Counted from the stretch's first letter, positions 1 through 8,446 are shown. The stretch is DNA of 43,607 bases from Clostridiales bacterium VE202-21 (GCA_000509105.1 BAIF02000044.1:1-43607), one strand, 5' to 3'. The notes: generated by a model not told the origin, from the letters alone. Numbers and translations are program-made.

Positions 1-2
1 CC

Positions 3-794
3 ATGATGAATGAGGGGGATATCCCCAAGGAGCACACAGGAGGTGAGAATTGGGAGATTCTTCACGGGGATACCCTGAAGCTGGTAAAAGCATTTAACCC
101 CGGAATCTTTGATGCGGTAATCACAGATCCGCCTTATGCTTCGGGAGGTACGAAGCAGAATGAGAGGAACCGCACGACCAACCAGAAATACAGCAGCATG
201 AAAAGTGGGAATGCCCTGCCGGACTTTGACGGGGATAATAAGGACCAGCGATCCTGGACCCACTGGATGGCAGAGTGGCTGTATGATGTGCGGAAAGCCT
301 GTAAATCAGGTGCTCCCATCTGTCTGTTTATTGATTGGAGACAGTATCCATCCATTACGGATGCCCTGCAATGGGCAGGCTGGATATGGCGTGGGACTGC
401 TGTGTGGGATAAGGGCAACTCCCGTCCGCAGAAAGGGCGGTTCCGCCAGCAGGCAGAATACATTGTGTGGGGCAGTAACGGACCGATGCCTGTGAGCCGT
501 CCAGTGTCCTGCCTTCCGGGGGTGTTCCGCTATGGGAATCCCCAGAACCGCATCCATGTGACGGAAAAGCCTTTGCAGCTGATGAAGGATGTCATCCAGA
601 TCTGTGAACCGGGCGGGATGCTCTTAGACCCCTTTGCAGGAGCGGGAACAACGATTTTAGCGGCAGCACAGGAAGGCTACCGGGCAGTGGGTATTGAAGT
701 GACGGATACTTATTATAAGCTGGGCACAGACCGGGTACGGTTTGCGCTGAATGCTACAGATGGAAAAAAGGAGGATGGCAGCAATGGAGAATAA
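3..794 (+). CDS. DNA methyltransferase (N4/N6 type, beta-class order), start uncertain
   Basis: Predicted S-adenosylmethionine-dependent DNA amino-methyltransferase. The catalytic motif DPPY (residues 42-45) comes before the cofactor motif DPFAGAG (209-215), which is the beta-class order. No restriction enzyme is next to it, so it is probably an orphan methylase that protects or marks the conjugative element. The start is odd. A strong AGGAGGTG lies at 38-45 inside this frame, and the TTG that follows at 50 is out of frame by one base. One fewer G at 52-54 would give the start TTG GAG ATT CTT. The frame shown opens at ATG 3 (or 6) and may continue upstream of the window. The family call is firm; the target sequence and true start are not known. 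Confidence 0.85.
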   Translation: MMNEGDIPKEHTGGENWEILHGDTLKLVKAFNPGIFDAVITDPPYASGGTKQNERNRTTNQKYSSMKSGNALPDFDGDNKDQRSWTHWMAEWLYDVRKACKSGAPICLFIDWRQYPSITDALQWAGWIWRGTAVWDKGNSRPQKGRFRQQAEYIVWGSNGPMPVSRPVSCLPGVFRYGNPQNRIHVTEKPLQLMKDVIQICEPGGMLLDPFAGAGTTILAAAQEGYRAVGIEVTDTYYKLGTDRVRFALNATDGKKEDGSNGE

Positions 795-1701
795 TTTATC
801 ATATCGGGATTTTCAGGAAACCCTGATGCGGTCAGTCAGCCAGAACCTGAACAGAAATGGAACATATCACTGTGAGCTGACGCAGACACAGAAAAATAAT
901 GTAGTCCTGTCAGGTTTGTCCATCAGGCAGGATGGCAGCAAGTCAGCACCTGTCATTTATCTGAATGATTTTTATCAATCTTACCTTAAGGGAAAGCCTC
1001 TGCACCAGATCAGCAGGGAAATGGTGGGATTTTATCAGAGTCAGGAAATCCCTGAATTTGACCATGCCGACTTTGCTGATTATGGAAAGATGAGAGATAA
1101 GCTCCGGGTACGGCTGGTCAACAAAGAAAATAACCAGACATACTATAAGCAGGGACCCTATAAGATACATCCGATGGGGGCAGAGATCCTGTTTTTGGAG
1201 TTGGAGAAAAATGAGTCAGGAAGTATGTATGTACAGGTGACAGATGCTATGGCAGAGTCATGGAAGGTACCCAAAGCAGAATTATTTAAAATAGCATTAG
1301 AAAATACGCAGAACAGCAATCAAGTAAAATTCCAGTCTATGAATGAGGCAATGGATGAGATATTTTCATTAAATGCAGAGGGGGATTTCGATACACCCAT
1401 GCATATATTGAGTAATGAAAATAACCAATACGGAGCCACGGTAGCATTGTATCCAGATGTGCTTAAGGAGATTAGCAAACAGATTGGAAGCGATTATTAC
1501 ATACTCCCCTCAAGTGTTCACGAACTAATCATTTTGAGAAAGAAGGACTGTGACATAACAGAGAAGGAACTGCGGAGTATGGTCAGGGAAATTAACCAGA
1601 GTATCGTATCGCCAGAGGAAATTTTAGGGAATGAGGTATTTGAGTACCGGGCAGATATGGACAGGGTGAAAAAATGTGTAAAAGGAGAAAGAGCGAGGTA
1701 A
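784..1701 (+). CDS. DUF5688-like protein of conjugative elements
   Basis: A 305-residue soluble protein without signal peptide or membrane segment. It resembles the DUF5688 proteins that accompany clostridial conjugative elements; their function is unknown. The start at 784 is chosen because AAGGAGG at 768-774 is well spaced from it, while the in-frame ATG at 775 touches that site. The start overlaps the end of the methyltransferase gene, so the two are probably co-translated. Family recognition is from memory of the sequence type (residues YHCELTQTQKNN and NDFYQSYL near the N-terminus) and was not searched. Confidence 0.7.
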   Translation: MENNLSYRDFQETLMRSVSQNLNRNGTYHCELTQTQKNNVVLSGLSIRQDGSKSAPVIYLNDFYQSYLKGKPLHQISREMVGFYQSQEIPEFDHADFADYGKMRDKLRVRLVNKENNQTYYKQGPYKIHPMGAEILFLELEKNESGSMYVQVTDAMAESWKVPKAELFKIALENTQNSNQVKFQSMNEAMDEIFSLNAEGDFDTPMHILSNENNQYGATVALYPDVLKEISKQIGSDYYILPSSVHELIILRKKDCDITEKELRSMVREINQSIVSPEEILGNEVFEYRADMDRVKKCVKGERAR

Positions 1702-1765
1702 TCAGGGCATCCATATGGATGCCCTGAAATCATGTTCAGGAGAATGAGAGCATCCACAGGGATGC
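1702..1765 (+). promoter_or_regulatory. Tandem hairpins ahead of a ribosome site
   Basis: A perfect 26-base palindrome at 1702-1727 centres on CATCCATATGGATG. It is followed by a second hairpin, GCATCC (1750-1755) / GGATGC (1760-1765), ending four bases before AAAGGAGGG. There is no T tract, so this is unlikely to be an intrinsic terminator. It may be an RNA processing or translation-control element, or a protein-binding site. Confidence 0.6.
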
Positions 1766-1783
1766 CCAAAGGAGGGATGTGTA

Positions 1784-2107
1784 TTGGAACAGGCGTTGGC
1801 TTATGTATGCTGTCCGGCAGAGGAGAGCCGGACAAAGCTGCAGAAATACTGCCGTAAGATTTTTGAAATGGGGTATGTGCCTATCTGTCCTCAGTTTGGT
1901 TTCTCACCATTTTTAGATGAAAGTGAGGCGGAGGATCAGCAGGCTTTCAACCGGATGGCGCACTTAGTCTTAAGGAGATGCCGTATGGTAGTGGTCTGCG
2001 GTCGGGAGGTAACAGGAACAATGAATACGGAAATCAGCATGGCAGACCGGCTCCATATCATTTGCACCACGTTGGATGGGCTAATTAAAATCAAGGAAAA
2101 TCAATAG
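1784..2107 (+). CDS. DUF7768/DUF4406-like protein (nucleoside deoxyribosyltransferase-like fold)
   Basis: A 107-residue protein opening with AYVCCPAEES and containing YVPICPQFGF and a late VVVCGREVTGTMNTEI segment. This pattern is seen in small mobile-element proteins with a fold like nucleoside 2-deoxyribosyltransferase. No enzymatic role can be shown. The start is TTG at 1784, placed after the strong AAAGGAGGG at 1768-1776. An ATG at 1777 lies in another frame. It belongs to the accessory gene set ahead of the mobilization genes. Confidence 0.65.
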   Translation: MEQALAYVCCPAEESRTKLQKYCRKIFEMGYVPICPQFGFSPFLDESEAEDQQAFNRMAHLVLRRCRMVVVCGREVTGTMNTEISMADRLHIICTTLDGLIKIKENQ

Positions 2108-2239
2108 TCAGCAATACTTAACTGATAGTTATGGCTGACTATTTGGTGCGACTGGTTTTGCAAGCATAGCGTTTGGATATCCAAACGCACTTTGGGGAGA
2201 ACCCCAATCCCCCGGCAGTCGAGAAAGGAGAGAAGAAAC
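2108..2239 (+). other. Hairpin cluster, candidate oriT
   Basis: Three inverted repeats lie in 100 bases. TAGTCAGC/GCTGACTA flanks an inner TAACT/AGTTA stem at about 2105-2143. A perfect 20-base palindrome GCGTTTGGATATCCAAACGC is at 2169-2188. TTGGGG/CCCCAA with an AGAA loop is at 2192-2207. Directly after the palindrome the complementary strand reads AAAGTGCG, which recalls the AAGTGCG core of some Gram-positive and R64-like nic sites. The cluster sits about 400 bases upstream of mobC and the relaxase gene, where an oriT is often found. The oriT role is inference; a leader-RNA role for the DUF3789 gene is the alternative. Confidence 0.4.
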
Positions 2240-2503
2240 ATGTTTTTTGCAGGAATGGCTCTTGGGGCAATGGCAGGCGCAGCCTTTGGCATTGGATTGA
2301 TGTGCTGTGTGGTTGCCGGAAAGCGGGAAGATCAGCAGATGGAGCAGATGCGGATACGCAGACAAAAGGAGGGAGAACTGAAAACAATCCTTTTCCGAGA
2401 TATGGAAGGGTTGGAGAGGTTCTCCCTTTTTGGATGGGGAAAGTCTTTGCATGATGGCGGAGGACGGAACAAAAGAGATTGGGCTTTGCCGCTTTGTGGA
2501 TGA
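2240..2503 (+). CDS. DUF3789-like small membrane protein
   Basis: Begins with a hydrophobic alanine/glycine-rich membrane segment (residues about 1-25) followed by a charged tail with KREDQQMEQMRIRRQKE, the pattern of DUF3789 peptides in Firmicute mobile elements. Family members are often only about 40 residues; this frame continues to 87. Its last part overlaps the next small gene in another frame, so the extension may be unselected. The start ATG at 2240 follows AAAGGAGAG. The function is unknown. Confidence 0.55.
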   Translation: MFFAGMALGAMAGAAFGIGLMCCVVAGKREDQQMEQMRIRRQKEGELKTILFRDMEGLERFSLFGWGKSLHDGGGRNKRDWALPLCG

Positions 2504-2618
2504 AAAGCAGGTGGATGTGAATGGGCAGGTCTGGGAGATCGGGGAATTCCTCTGGCAGATGGAGCGCAGAGGGATCCAGGTGTATCCCTTAGAAACAGCA
2601 GAAAAGAAGAAAAGGTAG
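2451..2618 (+). CDS. Small hypothetical protein
   Basis: A 55-residue frame starting with two adjacent ATG codons (2451, 2454) and reading MMAEDGTKEIGLCRFVDEKQ at its start. Composition looks like a normal soluble protein and the frame ends nine bases before mobC. The ribosome site is weak (GGGGA at 2436-2440). It overlaps the end of the DUF3789 frame by 53 bases. It could be a real gene, or the ancestral tail of the preceding gene shifted by an indel. No function can be assigned. Confidence 0.45.
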   Translation: MMAEDGTKEIGLCRFVDEKQVDVNGQVWEIGEFLWQMERRGIQVYPLETAEKKKR

Positions 2619-2626
2619 GTGGTCGA

Positions 2627-2935
2627 ATGAGAAAACGAAACCATGTGGTTCCGGTACGGTTGAATGCAAAGGAACTTCGGCATCTGGACGGTCAGGTAGC
2701 AAAGAGTGGATTAAGCAGGGAAGAATTCTTACGTTCCCTGATTTTAGGCGCACAGCTGCAGACAAAGCCCTGTGAACATCACGTAGAACTTCTTCGAAAG
2801 ATTGCGGGGCTTTGCAATAATGCCAACCAGCTTGCCCATGTCGCCAATGGCACCGGAATGGCAGGGGAAGCCAGCGTCCAGGAAATGCTCCGGATTTCCA
2901 AAGAGACCTGGCGTCTGGTGAAAGAGGAATGGTAG
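2627..2935 (+). CDS. mobC: MobC-like relaxosome accessory protein
   Basis: A 102-residue protein starting MRKRNHVVPVRLNAKELRHL. This is a ribbon-helix-helix-like N-terminus followed by helices with NNANQLAHVANGTG, typical of the MobC family. MobC binds near oriT and helps the relaxase reach its nick site. Its stop codon is immediately followed by the relaxase start, as expected for a relaxosome pair. Confidence 0.85.
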   Translation: MRKRNHVVPVRLNAKELRHLDGQVAKSGLSREEFLRSLILGAQLQTKPCEHHVELLRKIAGLCNNANQLAHVANGTGMAGEASVQEMLRISKETWRLVKEEW

Positions 2936-4210
2936 ATGGCATATACCAGCGTCCTCCCCGTCCACCGCCTGGATCGTTCCATTGATTATGTGAAAGACCG
3001 GACAAAGATCACCAAAAGCGCAGGCTCCTTGGAAGAAGCTATCGATTATGCATTCAATCGGGAAAAGACGGAACAGACCATTTTTGAGGATGCCATGGGG
3101 TGTACCTGTGAGAATGCTTATGCAGACATGGTAAAGACCAAAGAGTGCTTCCATAAGAAAGGCGGGGTACAGGGCTACCATCTGGTGCAGAGCTTTGCAG
3201 AAGGGGAAGTATCCCCGGAACTGGCACATCTCATTGGGCAGGAACTGGCAGAGCAGCTATTGAAAGGGCAGTATGAGGTGGTGATCACTACTCATTTGAA
3301 TACCAGTCATTATCACAACCATCTGGTATGGAATTCGGTGAGCATGGTGGAGGGGAAGAAATACCACAGCAATGCTAAAAGTTATTTTACCGAAGTGCGT
3401 CAGATTTCCGACCAATTATGCAGAAAATATGGTCTCTCGGTGATCCAGACGAATCAGGGAAAAGCCATGCATTATGCCCAGTGGAAAGCAGAAGCGGAAG
3501 GGAAATCTACCTGGAGGACTGCCATCCGCATGGATATCCGGGATGCCATTGGCGTGAGCTTTTCCTGGAGTCAGTTTATCAAAGAAATGGAGAAGCGGGG
3601 TTATACGTGGAAGCTGAACCGGAAGTACCCATCCTTAAAGACACCGGGGATGGAGCGGTATATCCGCCTGCGTTCCTTGGGAAAAGGATATGGGGAGGCA
3701 GAAATCCGGGAGAAAATCTTACGTCCAAAGATCCGGCAGGTGTATGGAACAACACAGATGCAGTTTCCAAAGAGGAAACTTACTGGCTTACAGAAATTGT
3801 ATTATTCCTATTTATATCAGATGGGGGTATTTCCGAAGAAGCCAAAGCGGATTCCCTATGCAGTACGTTCCGATATTCGGAGGCTGGACCAAAGGATTTG
3901 CCAGATGGAGTTTTTGCAAAAAGAAGAGATTACCACCAGGGAAGAGCTGGCAGCATACCGGAAACCCTTGGAAGAACAGGTACTTTCTTTGATGAAAGAG
4001 CGCAGAGAATTATACCGGAAAAAACCGGGAGGTATGCGCATTCAGGAAATCAATGGGGAATTAAAAGAACTTCGTAAGAGAATCCGCTTAAGCCAGCAGA
4101 TTGAAAAACAGTCCTTTGAAATGGAAGAGCGGTTAAGGCAGGCAAAAGAACAGGAGGAGGTACAGGAAGTGTCAGGGAAACAGCGAAGAGAGGCAGAACG
4201 GAATCGGTAA
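2936..4210 (+). CDS. Relaxase/mobilization nuclease (MOBP type)
   Basis: DNA relaxase that would nick oriT, stay covalently bound to the 5' end and lead the strand into the recipient. The metal-binding signature HxxxxHxHN is visible at residues 120-128 (H120, H125, H127). The likely nucleophile is Y38 in the motif AIDYAFNREKT. The nuclease domain covers roughly residues 1-180. The C-terminal part, from about 300, is lysine/glutamate-rich and predicted coiled coil. The ATG abuts the mobC stop. The gene appears intact. Confidence 0.92.
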   Translation: MAYTSVLPVHRLDRSIDYVKDRTKITKSAGSLEEAIDYAFNREKTEQTIFEDAMGCTCENAYADMVKTKECFHKKGGVQGYHLVQSFAEGEVSPELAHLIGQELAEQLLKGQYEVVITTHLNTSHYHNHLVWNSVSMVEGKKYHSNAKSYFTEVRQISDQLCRKYGLSVIQTNQGKAMHYAQWKAEAEGKSTWRTAIRMDIRDAIGVSFSWSQFIKEMEKRGYTWKLNRKYPSLKTPGMERYIRLRSLGKGYGEAEIREKILRPKIRQVYGTTQMQFPKRKLTGLQKLYYSYLYQMGVFPKKPKRIPYAVRSDIRRLDQRICQMEFLQKEEITTREELAAYRKPLEEQVLSLMKERRELYRKKPGGMRIQEINGELKELRKRIRLSQQIEKQSFEMEERLRQAKEQEEVQEVSGKQRREAERNR

Positions 4211-4224
4211 GGAGGTGAGAGCGT

Positions 4225-5025
4225 ATGAACTATGGCGGTGATGCGGCGGATCAGATTGTCCGGTATTCCATGGAAGGCATGGAACATACCTTACGAATCA
4301 GCGGGAGCATTGCAAAAAATCTGGCGGTGCTGATTGTAGCGGTGATGAAGGATCAGAAAAAGACCAGGGGAAAAACCAACTTGCTTCGGATGTTAAAGGA
4401 ACAGCGGGCAATGAAGTTTTTCACCATTCCCCATGACAGGCTGCGGGAGTTTGCCGGGGAAGCCAAATCCAGGGGGCTTTTGTATGTGGTCATCCGGGAT
4501 AAGAAAAATCCCAAGTCCGCAGAGATCATGGTGTTTGCCGATGATGCAGCGAAGGTGAACCGGGTGCTGGATAAGATGAATCTGGACTTTGTAAAATCCG
4601 AAGCCGGGGAAGCGGTTGTGGAGCAGGCGCCAGTCCTGGAAGCAGAGCGAGTGATCGATGCAGAGTTTACCGAGAAAACTGAGGGAAAAGAGGAACTTCC
4701 AGTCAAGACCGAAAAGGTGGTGCTGCCGGAAGGAACCATTGAATTTGAACTGGATGAAGAAGAGCATTTGTTTGATGTAGGGGAAGTTTCTCCTTCGGGG
4801 GAAATTTTTACCCAGGCGGAGAAGGCAGAGAATCTGTCCGAACCTTCCTCGCACAACAGCGATTCTTTTTCCGGGCAGGAAACTAGCTGGAAAAGGGACA
4901 AGCCCTCTGTCCGGCAGGAACTAAAGAAGATTGAAGCCGAGCAGAAACAGCGCAGGCAGACACAGAAGAGTCGGAGAAAACCGAGAAACCAGCAACGAAA
5001 GAAGAAAAAAGTGAAAGGCAGGTAA
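4225..5025 (+). CDS. PcfB family conjugation protein
   Basis: A 266-residue protein of the PcfB (DUF3801) family. The conserved part is residues 1-135, including TLRISGSIAKNLAVLIVAVM and KTNLLRMLKEQRAMKFF. The rest is acidic, then ends in a very basic tail rich in RRKPRNQQRKKKK. In the pCF10 system PcfB-type proteins link relaxosome and coupling protein, which fits its place between relaxase and VirD4. AAGGAGGTGAG precedes ATG 4225. Confidence 0.85.
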   Translation: MNYGGDAADQIVRYSMEGMEHTLRISGSIAKNLAVLIVAVMKDQKKTRGKTNLLRMLKEQRAMKFFTIPHDRLREFAGEAKSRGLLYVVIRDKKNPKSAEIMVFADDAAKVNRVLDKMNLDFVKSEAGEAVVEQAPVLEAERVIDAEFTEKTEGKEELPVKTEKVVLPEGTIEFELDEEEHLFDVGEVSPSGEIFTQAEKAENLSEPSSHNSDSFSGQETSWKRDKPSVRQELKKIEAEQKQRRQTQKSRRKPRNQQRKKKKVKGR

Positions 5026-5031
5026 GATGAT

Positions 5032-5982
5032 ATGGATTTAACGAGTATGCTCCCAGGTGGAGCAGGGGAAGAACAGGCTCCAGAGCAGCGGCTGTCAAAA
5101 GAAGAGTATGCAGCCATGAAAAAACAGCAGAGGGAAGAAGTGTGGGCAGAGGTTGACACCCAGGCGCAGGCAGTGTTCCAAAATGGAGGATCTTTAAAAG
5201 GATTCTTGGATTTTATGGCACAGTGCAACACTCAGAAAACGCCCAACCTTCTGCTGATCTACGGACAGAATCCACAGGCAACCGAGGTAAAGTCTTATGA
5301 TTACTGGAAGGCAGAGAACCGTTCTCCAAAATCCGGGGTGCATGGATACACTTATATGGTCAGCACCGAATATGAAAAAGACGGAGAGATGCGGACAGGC
5401 TATACCATCAGTAAGGGCTTTGACATCAGCCAGATGAGTGGAAAGCCTCTGGAGGAACGTCCGCAGCGTTCCATGGAAGAACTGATCCATGCAGTTTTAA
5501 AGGATCAGCCAGTGCGGATGCAGATCGCAGACAATCTGCCGGAAGGCATCCAGGCACAGTATATCCCAAAACAGCGTACCGTATATGTGCGCAATGGCAT
5601 GGATGAGAATACAACGTTCCATGCAGTGAACCGGGAACTGGCGTGTGCAGCATTAGACCAGCATGATGGGAATTATGTCAGGAAGAAAGTCAATGCCCAG
5701 GCATACTGTGCCGCCTATGTAATCGGCAAGCGGTATGGGGCAGAGGTGTCCGGTTTCCAGTTTGGAAAAGTAGCAGAAATGCAGGCGAATGGGCAAAAAG
5801 ATCCCCAGGAATTGCGTGGCTTTTTAAATGATGTGCGTCAGGCAGCCTATACCATCCGTAATCATATGGAACGGAACTTTGGGGAACAGGAGCAGACTTT
5901 TGCGAAGGATGATTTTTCCTTTGAGGAACCGCCAAAGCAGGCACCGAAGAAGGAGAAAAAAGAGAAACAGTCGGAGCGGTAA
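5032..5982 (+). CDS. ArdC-like protein with decayed zincin region
   Basis: A 316-residue protein resembling the ArdC N-terminal ssDNA-binding fold, with GGSLKGFLDFMAQC, NLLLIYGQNPQATEVKSYDYW and YMVSTEYEKDG around residues 50-120. ArdC-type proteins are carried by conjugative elements and act on or protect the incoming single strand. In related proteins a HExxH metallopeptidase follows. Here the matching stretch reads TTFHAVNRELACAAL, without HExxH, so a protease role is unlikely. The C-terminus is charged. The call rests on residue pattern and context. Confidence 0.6.
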   Translation: MDLTSMLPGGAGEEQAPEQRLSKEEYAAMKKQQREEVWAEVDTQAQAVFQNGGSLKGFLDFMAQCNTQKTPNLLLIYGQNPQATEVKSYDYWKAENRSPKSGVHGYTYMVSTEYEKDGEMRTGYTISKGFDISQMSGKPLEERPQRSMEELIHAVLKDQPVRMQIADNLPEGIQAQYIPKQRTVYVRNGMDENTTFHAVNRELACAALDQHDGNYVRKKVNAQAYCAAYVIGKRYGAEVSGFQFGKVAEMQANGQKDPQELRGFLNDVRQAAYTIRNHMERNFGEQEQTFAKDDFSFEEPPKQAPKKEKKEKQSER

Positions 5983-6063
5983 GTTCTGAAAGAAGTTCCG
6001 TCTTTGGGATAGCTATTGTGAGGCTCTTGTGGTATGTTGGGTGTAACAAAGGAGGTGCCGAAG

Positions 6064-6375
6064 ATGGCAGATTACTATTTGAAAACAGATAATATCATGA
6101 AAAACATGTTTACGGTGGCATTAAAAGACGAACTGGCAGCCCAGAGTCAGATGGGAAAGGTTCGCCCAGCTACAGAAGCCATGATGCAGAAAGTCCGTTC
6201 CTATGAACTTTCCGAGAAAAGGCTTCCCATCACCATAGAGGAACAGAGGGAACTTCGCAATGCCCTCAACCGGCTGCGGGATAAGTATCTGGCCATGGGC
6301 AGGTACAGCGACGGCATTGACAGCGTGATCTTAAAGGTCATGAAACCAAACACCAGCAGGCGCTTCTTCTGGTAG
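6064..6375 (+). CDS. Conserved conjugative-element protein of unknown function
   Basis: A 103-residue soluble protein beginning MADYYLKTDNIMKNMFTVAL, ending with basic and aromatic residues (NTSRRFFW), and mostly helical in character. I do not recognise a characterised domain. The start at 6064 is set by AAAGGAGGTG at 6048-6057. An upstream in-frame start at 6034 lacks a ribosome site. It lies inside the transfer operon and is probably an accessory transfer protein. Confidence 0.6.
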   Translation: MADYYLKTDNIMKNMFTVALKDELAAQSQMGKVRPATEAMMQKVRSYELSEKRLPITIEEQRELRNALNRLRDKYLAMGRYSDGIDSVILKVMKPNTSRRFFW

Positions 6376-6393
6376 CAGAAGGGAGGGATGTCT

Positions 6394-6672
6394 ATGAGGA
6401 TGTATGATCAAAAACAAGTGGAACAATTACGAAAGCGGTATCCAAAAGGAACAAGGCTCTGCCTGGACTTTATGGATGAGGCAGGGATGCCGCCGGGATT
6501 GCAGGGAACGGTAGCATTTATCGATGATGCCGGACAGATTCACATGCATTGGGAGAATGGGCGGAGCCTTGCCATCGTTCCCAGTGTGGATTCTTTTCAT
6601 AGGGTAGACGGACCAGCAAACGAAGTGCCAAAAGACGAAAAAGAGAAGAAGGAGCGAAGCCAGCAGAGGTAG
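6394..6672 (+). CDS. DUF4314 domain protein
   Basis: A 92-residue protein with the DUF4314 pattern: KRYPKGTRLCLDFMDE, then GLQGTVAFIDDAGQIHMHWENGRSL and a closing VDSFHRV. It is predicted to be a small beta-barrel-like domain of unknown function. It is common next to the coupling protein in clostridial conjugative elements. ATG 6394 is preferred because GGGAGG at 6381-6386 is correctly spaced from it; ATG 6388 is almost touching that site. Confidence 0.75.
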   Translation: MRMYDQKQVEQLRKRYPKGTRLCLDFMDEAGMPPGLQGTVAFIDDAGQIHMHWENGRSLAIVPSVDSFHRVDGPANEVPKDEKEKKERSQQR

Positions 6673-6695
6673 CATGGAAACGTTCTGACCTTTGG

Positions 6696-8432
6696 GTGTG
6701 GCTGTTGTTTCTGCCCGTTGTCTGGTGGGCAGGCGCCATCACTGCCTGTGCCATCAAGCCGGATACCAATCTGTTACAAATCTTACAAGTGCTGACCGAA
6801 AAACTGGATCAGCCATTTTCTATCACCTATACACCGTACACACTGCGGTGTGTGTTCACATTCACAATCGCCTATGTGTTAGGCATCGGTATTTATTATT
6901 CCCAGAAGAGAAATTATCGAAGAGGGGTGGAGCATGGCTCTGCCAAGTGGGGCGATGCAGCTTCCATCTGCAAGCGTTACCGGGACAAGCGGTACACCCA
7001 GAATCTCATTTTAACCCAGAACTTCCGTATGGTGCTGGACTGTTATAAGCATAAACGAAACTTGAATGTCCTTGTGGTGGGCGGTTCCGGTGCGGGAAAA
7101 AGCCGGGCATACGCCGTAGTCAACATTATGCAGTGCAACTGTTCCATGGTGATCACCGATCCCAAAGGGGAACTTCTGCGGAAAACCGGAGGGCTGCTGG
7201 AACGGGAAGGGTATGAAGTGCGGGTGTTTGATCTGATTAACCCGGAAACGTCCTTTTGTTATAATCCCTTTGCTTATGTGCGGGATGACAAGGATGTGCT
7301 AAAGCTCATCAACAACCTGATCCGAAACACCACCCCGAAGGGGGCGCAGAGTTCGGATCCGTTTTGGGAGAAAAGCGAGACCGCGCTGTTGCAGGCACTG
7401 ATGCTGTATCTGTTACATGAAGCGCCGCCGGAGGAACAAAACTTCTCCATGATTATGGAAATGTTAGGTTCTGCCCAGGTGAAAGAGGACGATGAGGAAT
7501 ACCAGTCGCCTTTGGATATCCTGTTTGAACGACTGGAGATGCGCAATCCGGAAAGTATTGCAGTCAAGCAGTATGCCATTTACAAGCAGGCGGCTGGAAA
7601 AACTGCAAAGTCGATTCTGATTTCCGTGGGTGTCCGTCTGGCAGCCTTTAACTTAAAGCAGATTGCCAATTTAACCTGCACCGATGAACTGGATCTTTAC
7701 AGCATCGGGGAGAAAAAGGTGGCGTTGTTTTGTTGTATCCCGGATGCAGATACCAGCCTCAACTATCTGGTGGGCATGATTTATAGTAACCTCTTCCAGA
7801 CCCTTTATTATGTGGCAGACCGGAAATACCATGGGAAACTGCCCATTCCGGTACACTGCATCATGGATGAGTGGCCCAACGTGGCATTGCCGGATGATTT
7901 TGACAAACTTCTGGCAACCATGCGGTCGCGCGCAATTTCCTGCAGTATCATCATTCAGAATATTGCCCAGATGAAAGCTTTGTTTAAGGACAGCTGGGAA
8001 AGTCTCATAGGAAATTGCGATGAATTTTTATACCTGGGTGGTAATGAAAAAGAGGGGCATAAATATGTCTCAGAACTACTGGGAAAAGAAACGTTGGATA
8101 CCAATACCTACGGGCAGACCAAGGGAAGAAGCGGAAGTTATTCTGTGAATTTCCAACAGTCTGGAAGGGAACTTCTTACCCCGGATGAAGTGCGACTTTT
8201 GGATAACCGGAAAGCGGTGCTGCTGGTGCGTGGGGAACGTCCCATTTTGGATGAGAAATATGATCTGCATAAGCATGTGAATGTGAAATATACCGAGGAT
8301 GGCGGTGCGCCTCCCTATGATTATGCGAAAGCACCGCTGTCCCATGAAGATGTAACCATTGATACCAGGAGACTGGATGATTATGAACTGCTCTCAGCTG
8401 AGGAAATCCTCGGAGGGGAGCAGTCTTTTTGA
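6696..8432 (+). CDS. VirD4-like type IV coupling ATPase (CD1115 family)
   Basis: Coupling protein that brings the relaxase-DNA complex to the mating channel using ATP. Two N-terminal membrane segments lie at about residues 2-20 and 51-68. Walker A is GGSGAGKS (129-136) and Walker B is CIMDEW (388-393). A TraG-like central region follows, with ISCSIIIQNIAQMKALF. No in-frame ATG exists nearby. GTG 6696 is the only plausible start, yet the frame stays open upstream and lacks a good ribosome site, so translation is probably coupled to the DUF4314 gene. The gene is intact. Confidence 0.9.
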   Translation: MWLLFLPVVWWAGAITACAIKPDTNLLQILQVLTEKLDQPFSITYTPYTLRCVFTFTIAYVLGIGIYYSQKRNYRRGVEHGSAKWGDAASICKRYRDKRYTQNLILTQNFRMVLDCYKHKRNLNVLVVGGSGAGKSRAYAVVNIMQCNCSMVITDPKGELLRKTGGLLEREGYEVRVFDLINPETSFCYNPFAYVRDDKDVLKLINNLIRNTTPKGAQSSDPFWEKSETALLQALMLYLLHEAPPEEQNFSMIMEMLGSAQVKEDDEEYQSPLDILFERLEMRNPESIAVKQYAIYKQAAGKTAKSILISVGVRLAAFNLKQIANLTCTDELDLYSIGEKKVALFCCIPDADTSLNYLVGMIYSNLFQTLYYVADRKYHGKLPIPVHCIMDEWPNVALPDDFDKLLATMRSRAISCSIIIQNIAQMKALFKDSWESLIGNCDEFLYLGGNEKEGHKYVSELLGKETLDTNTYGQTKGRSGSYSVNFQQSGRELLTPDEVRLLDNRKAVLLVRGERPILDEKYDLHKHVNVKYTEDGGAPPYDYAKAPLSHEDVTIDTRRLDDYELLSAEEILGGEQSF

Positions 8433-8446
8433 TTGGAGGAATGCCA

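Noticed and set aside
4353..5231. A 292-codon serine-rich open frame on the minus strand
   Set aside because: It is the mirror of the acidic/basic PcfB coding region (GAA/AAG become TTC/CTT), has no ribosome site and lies antisense to a recognised gene.
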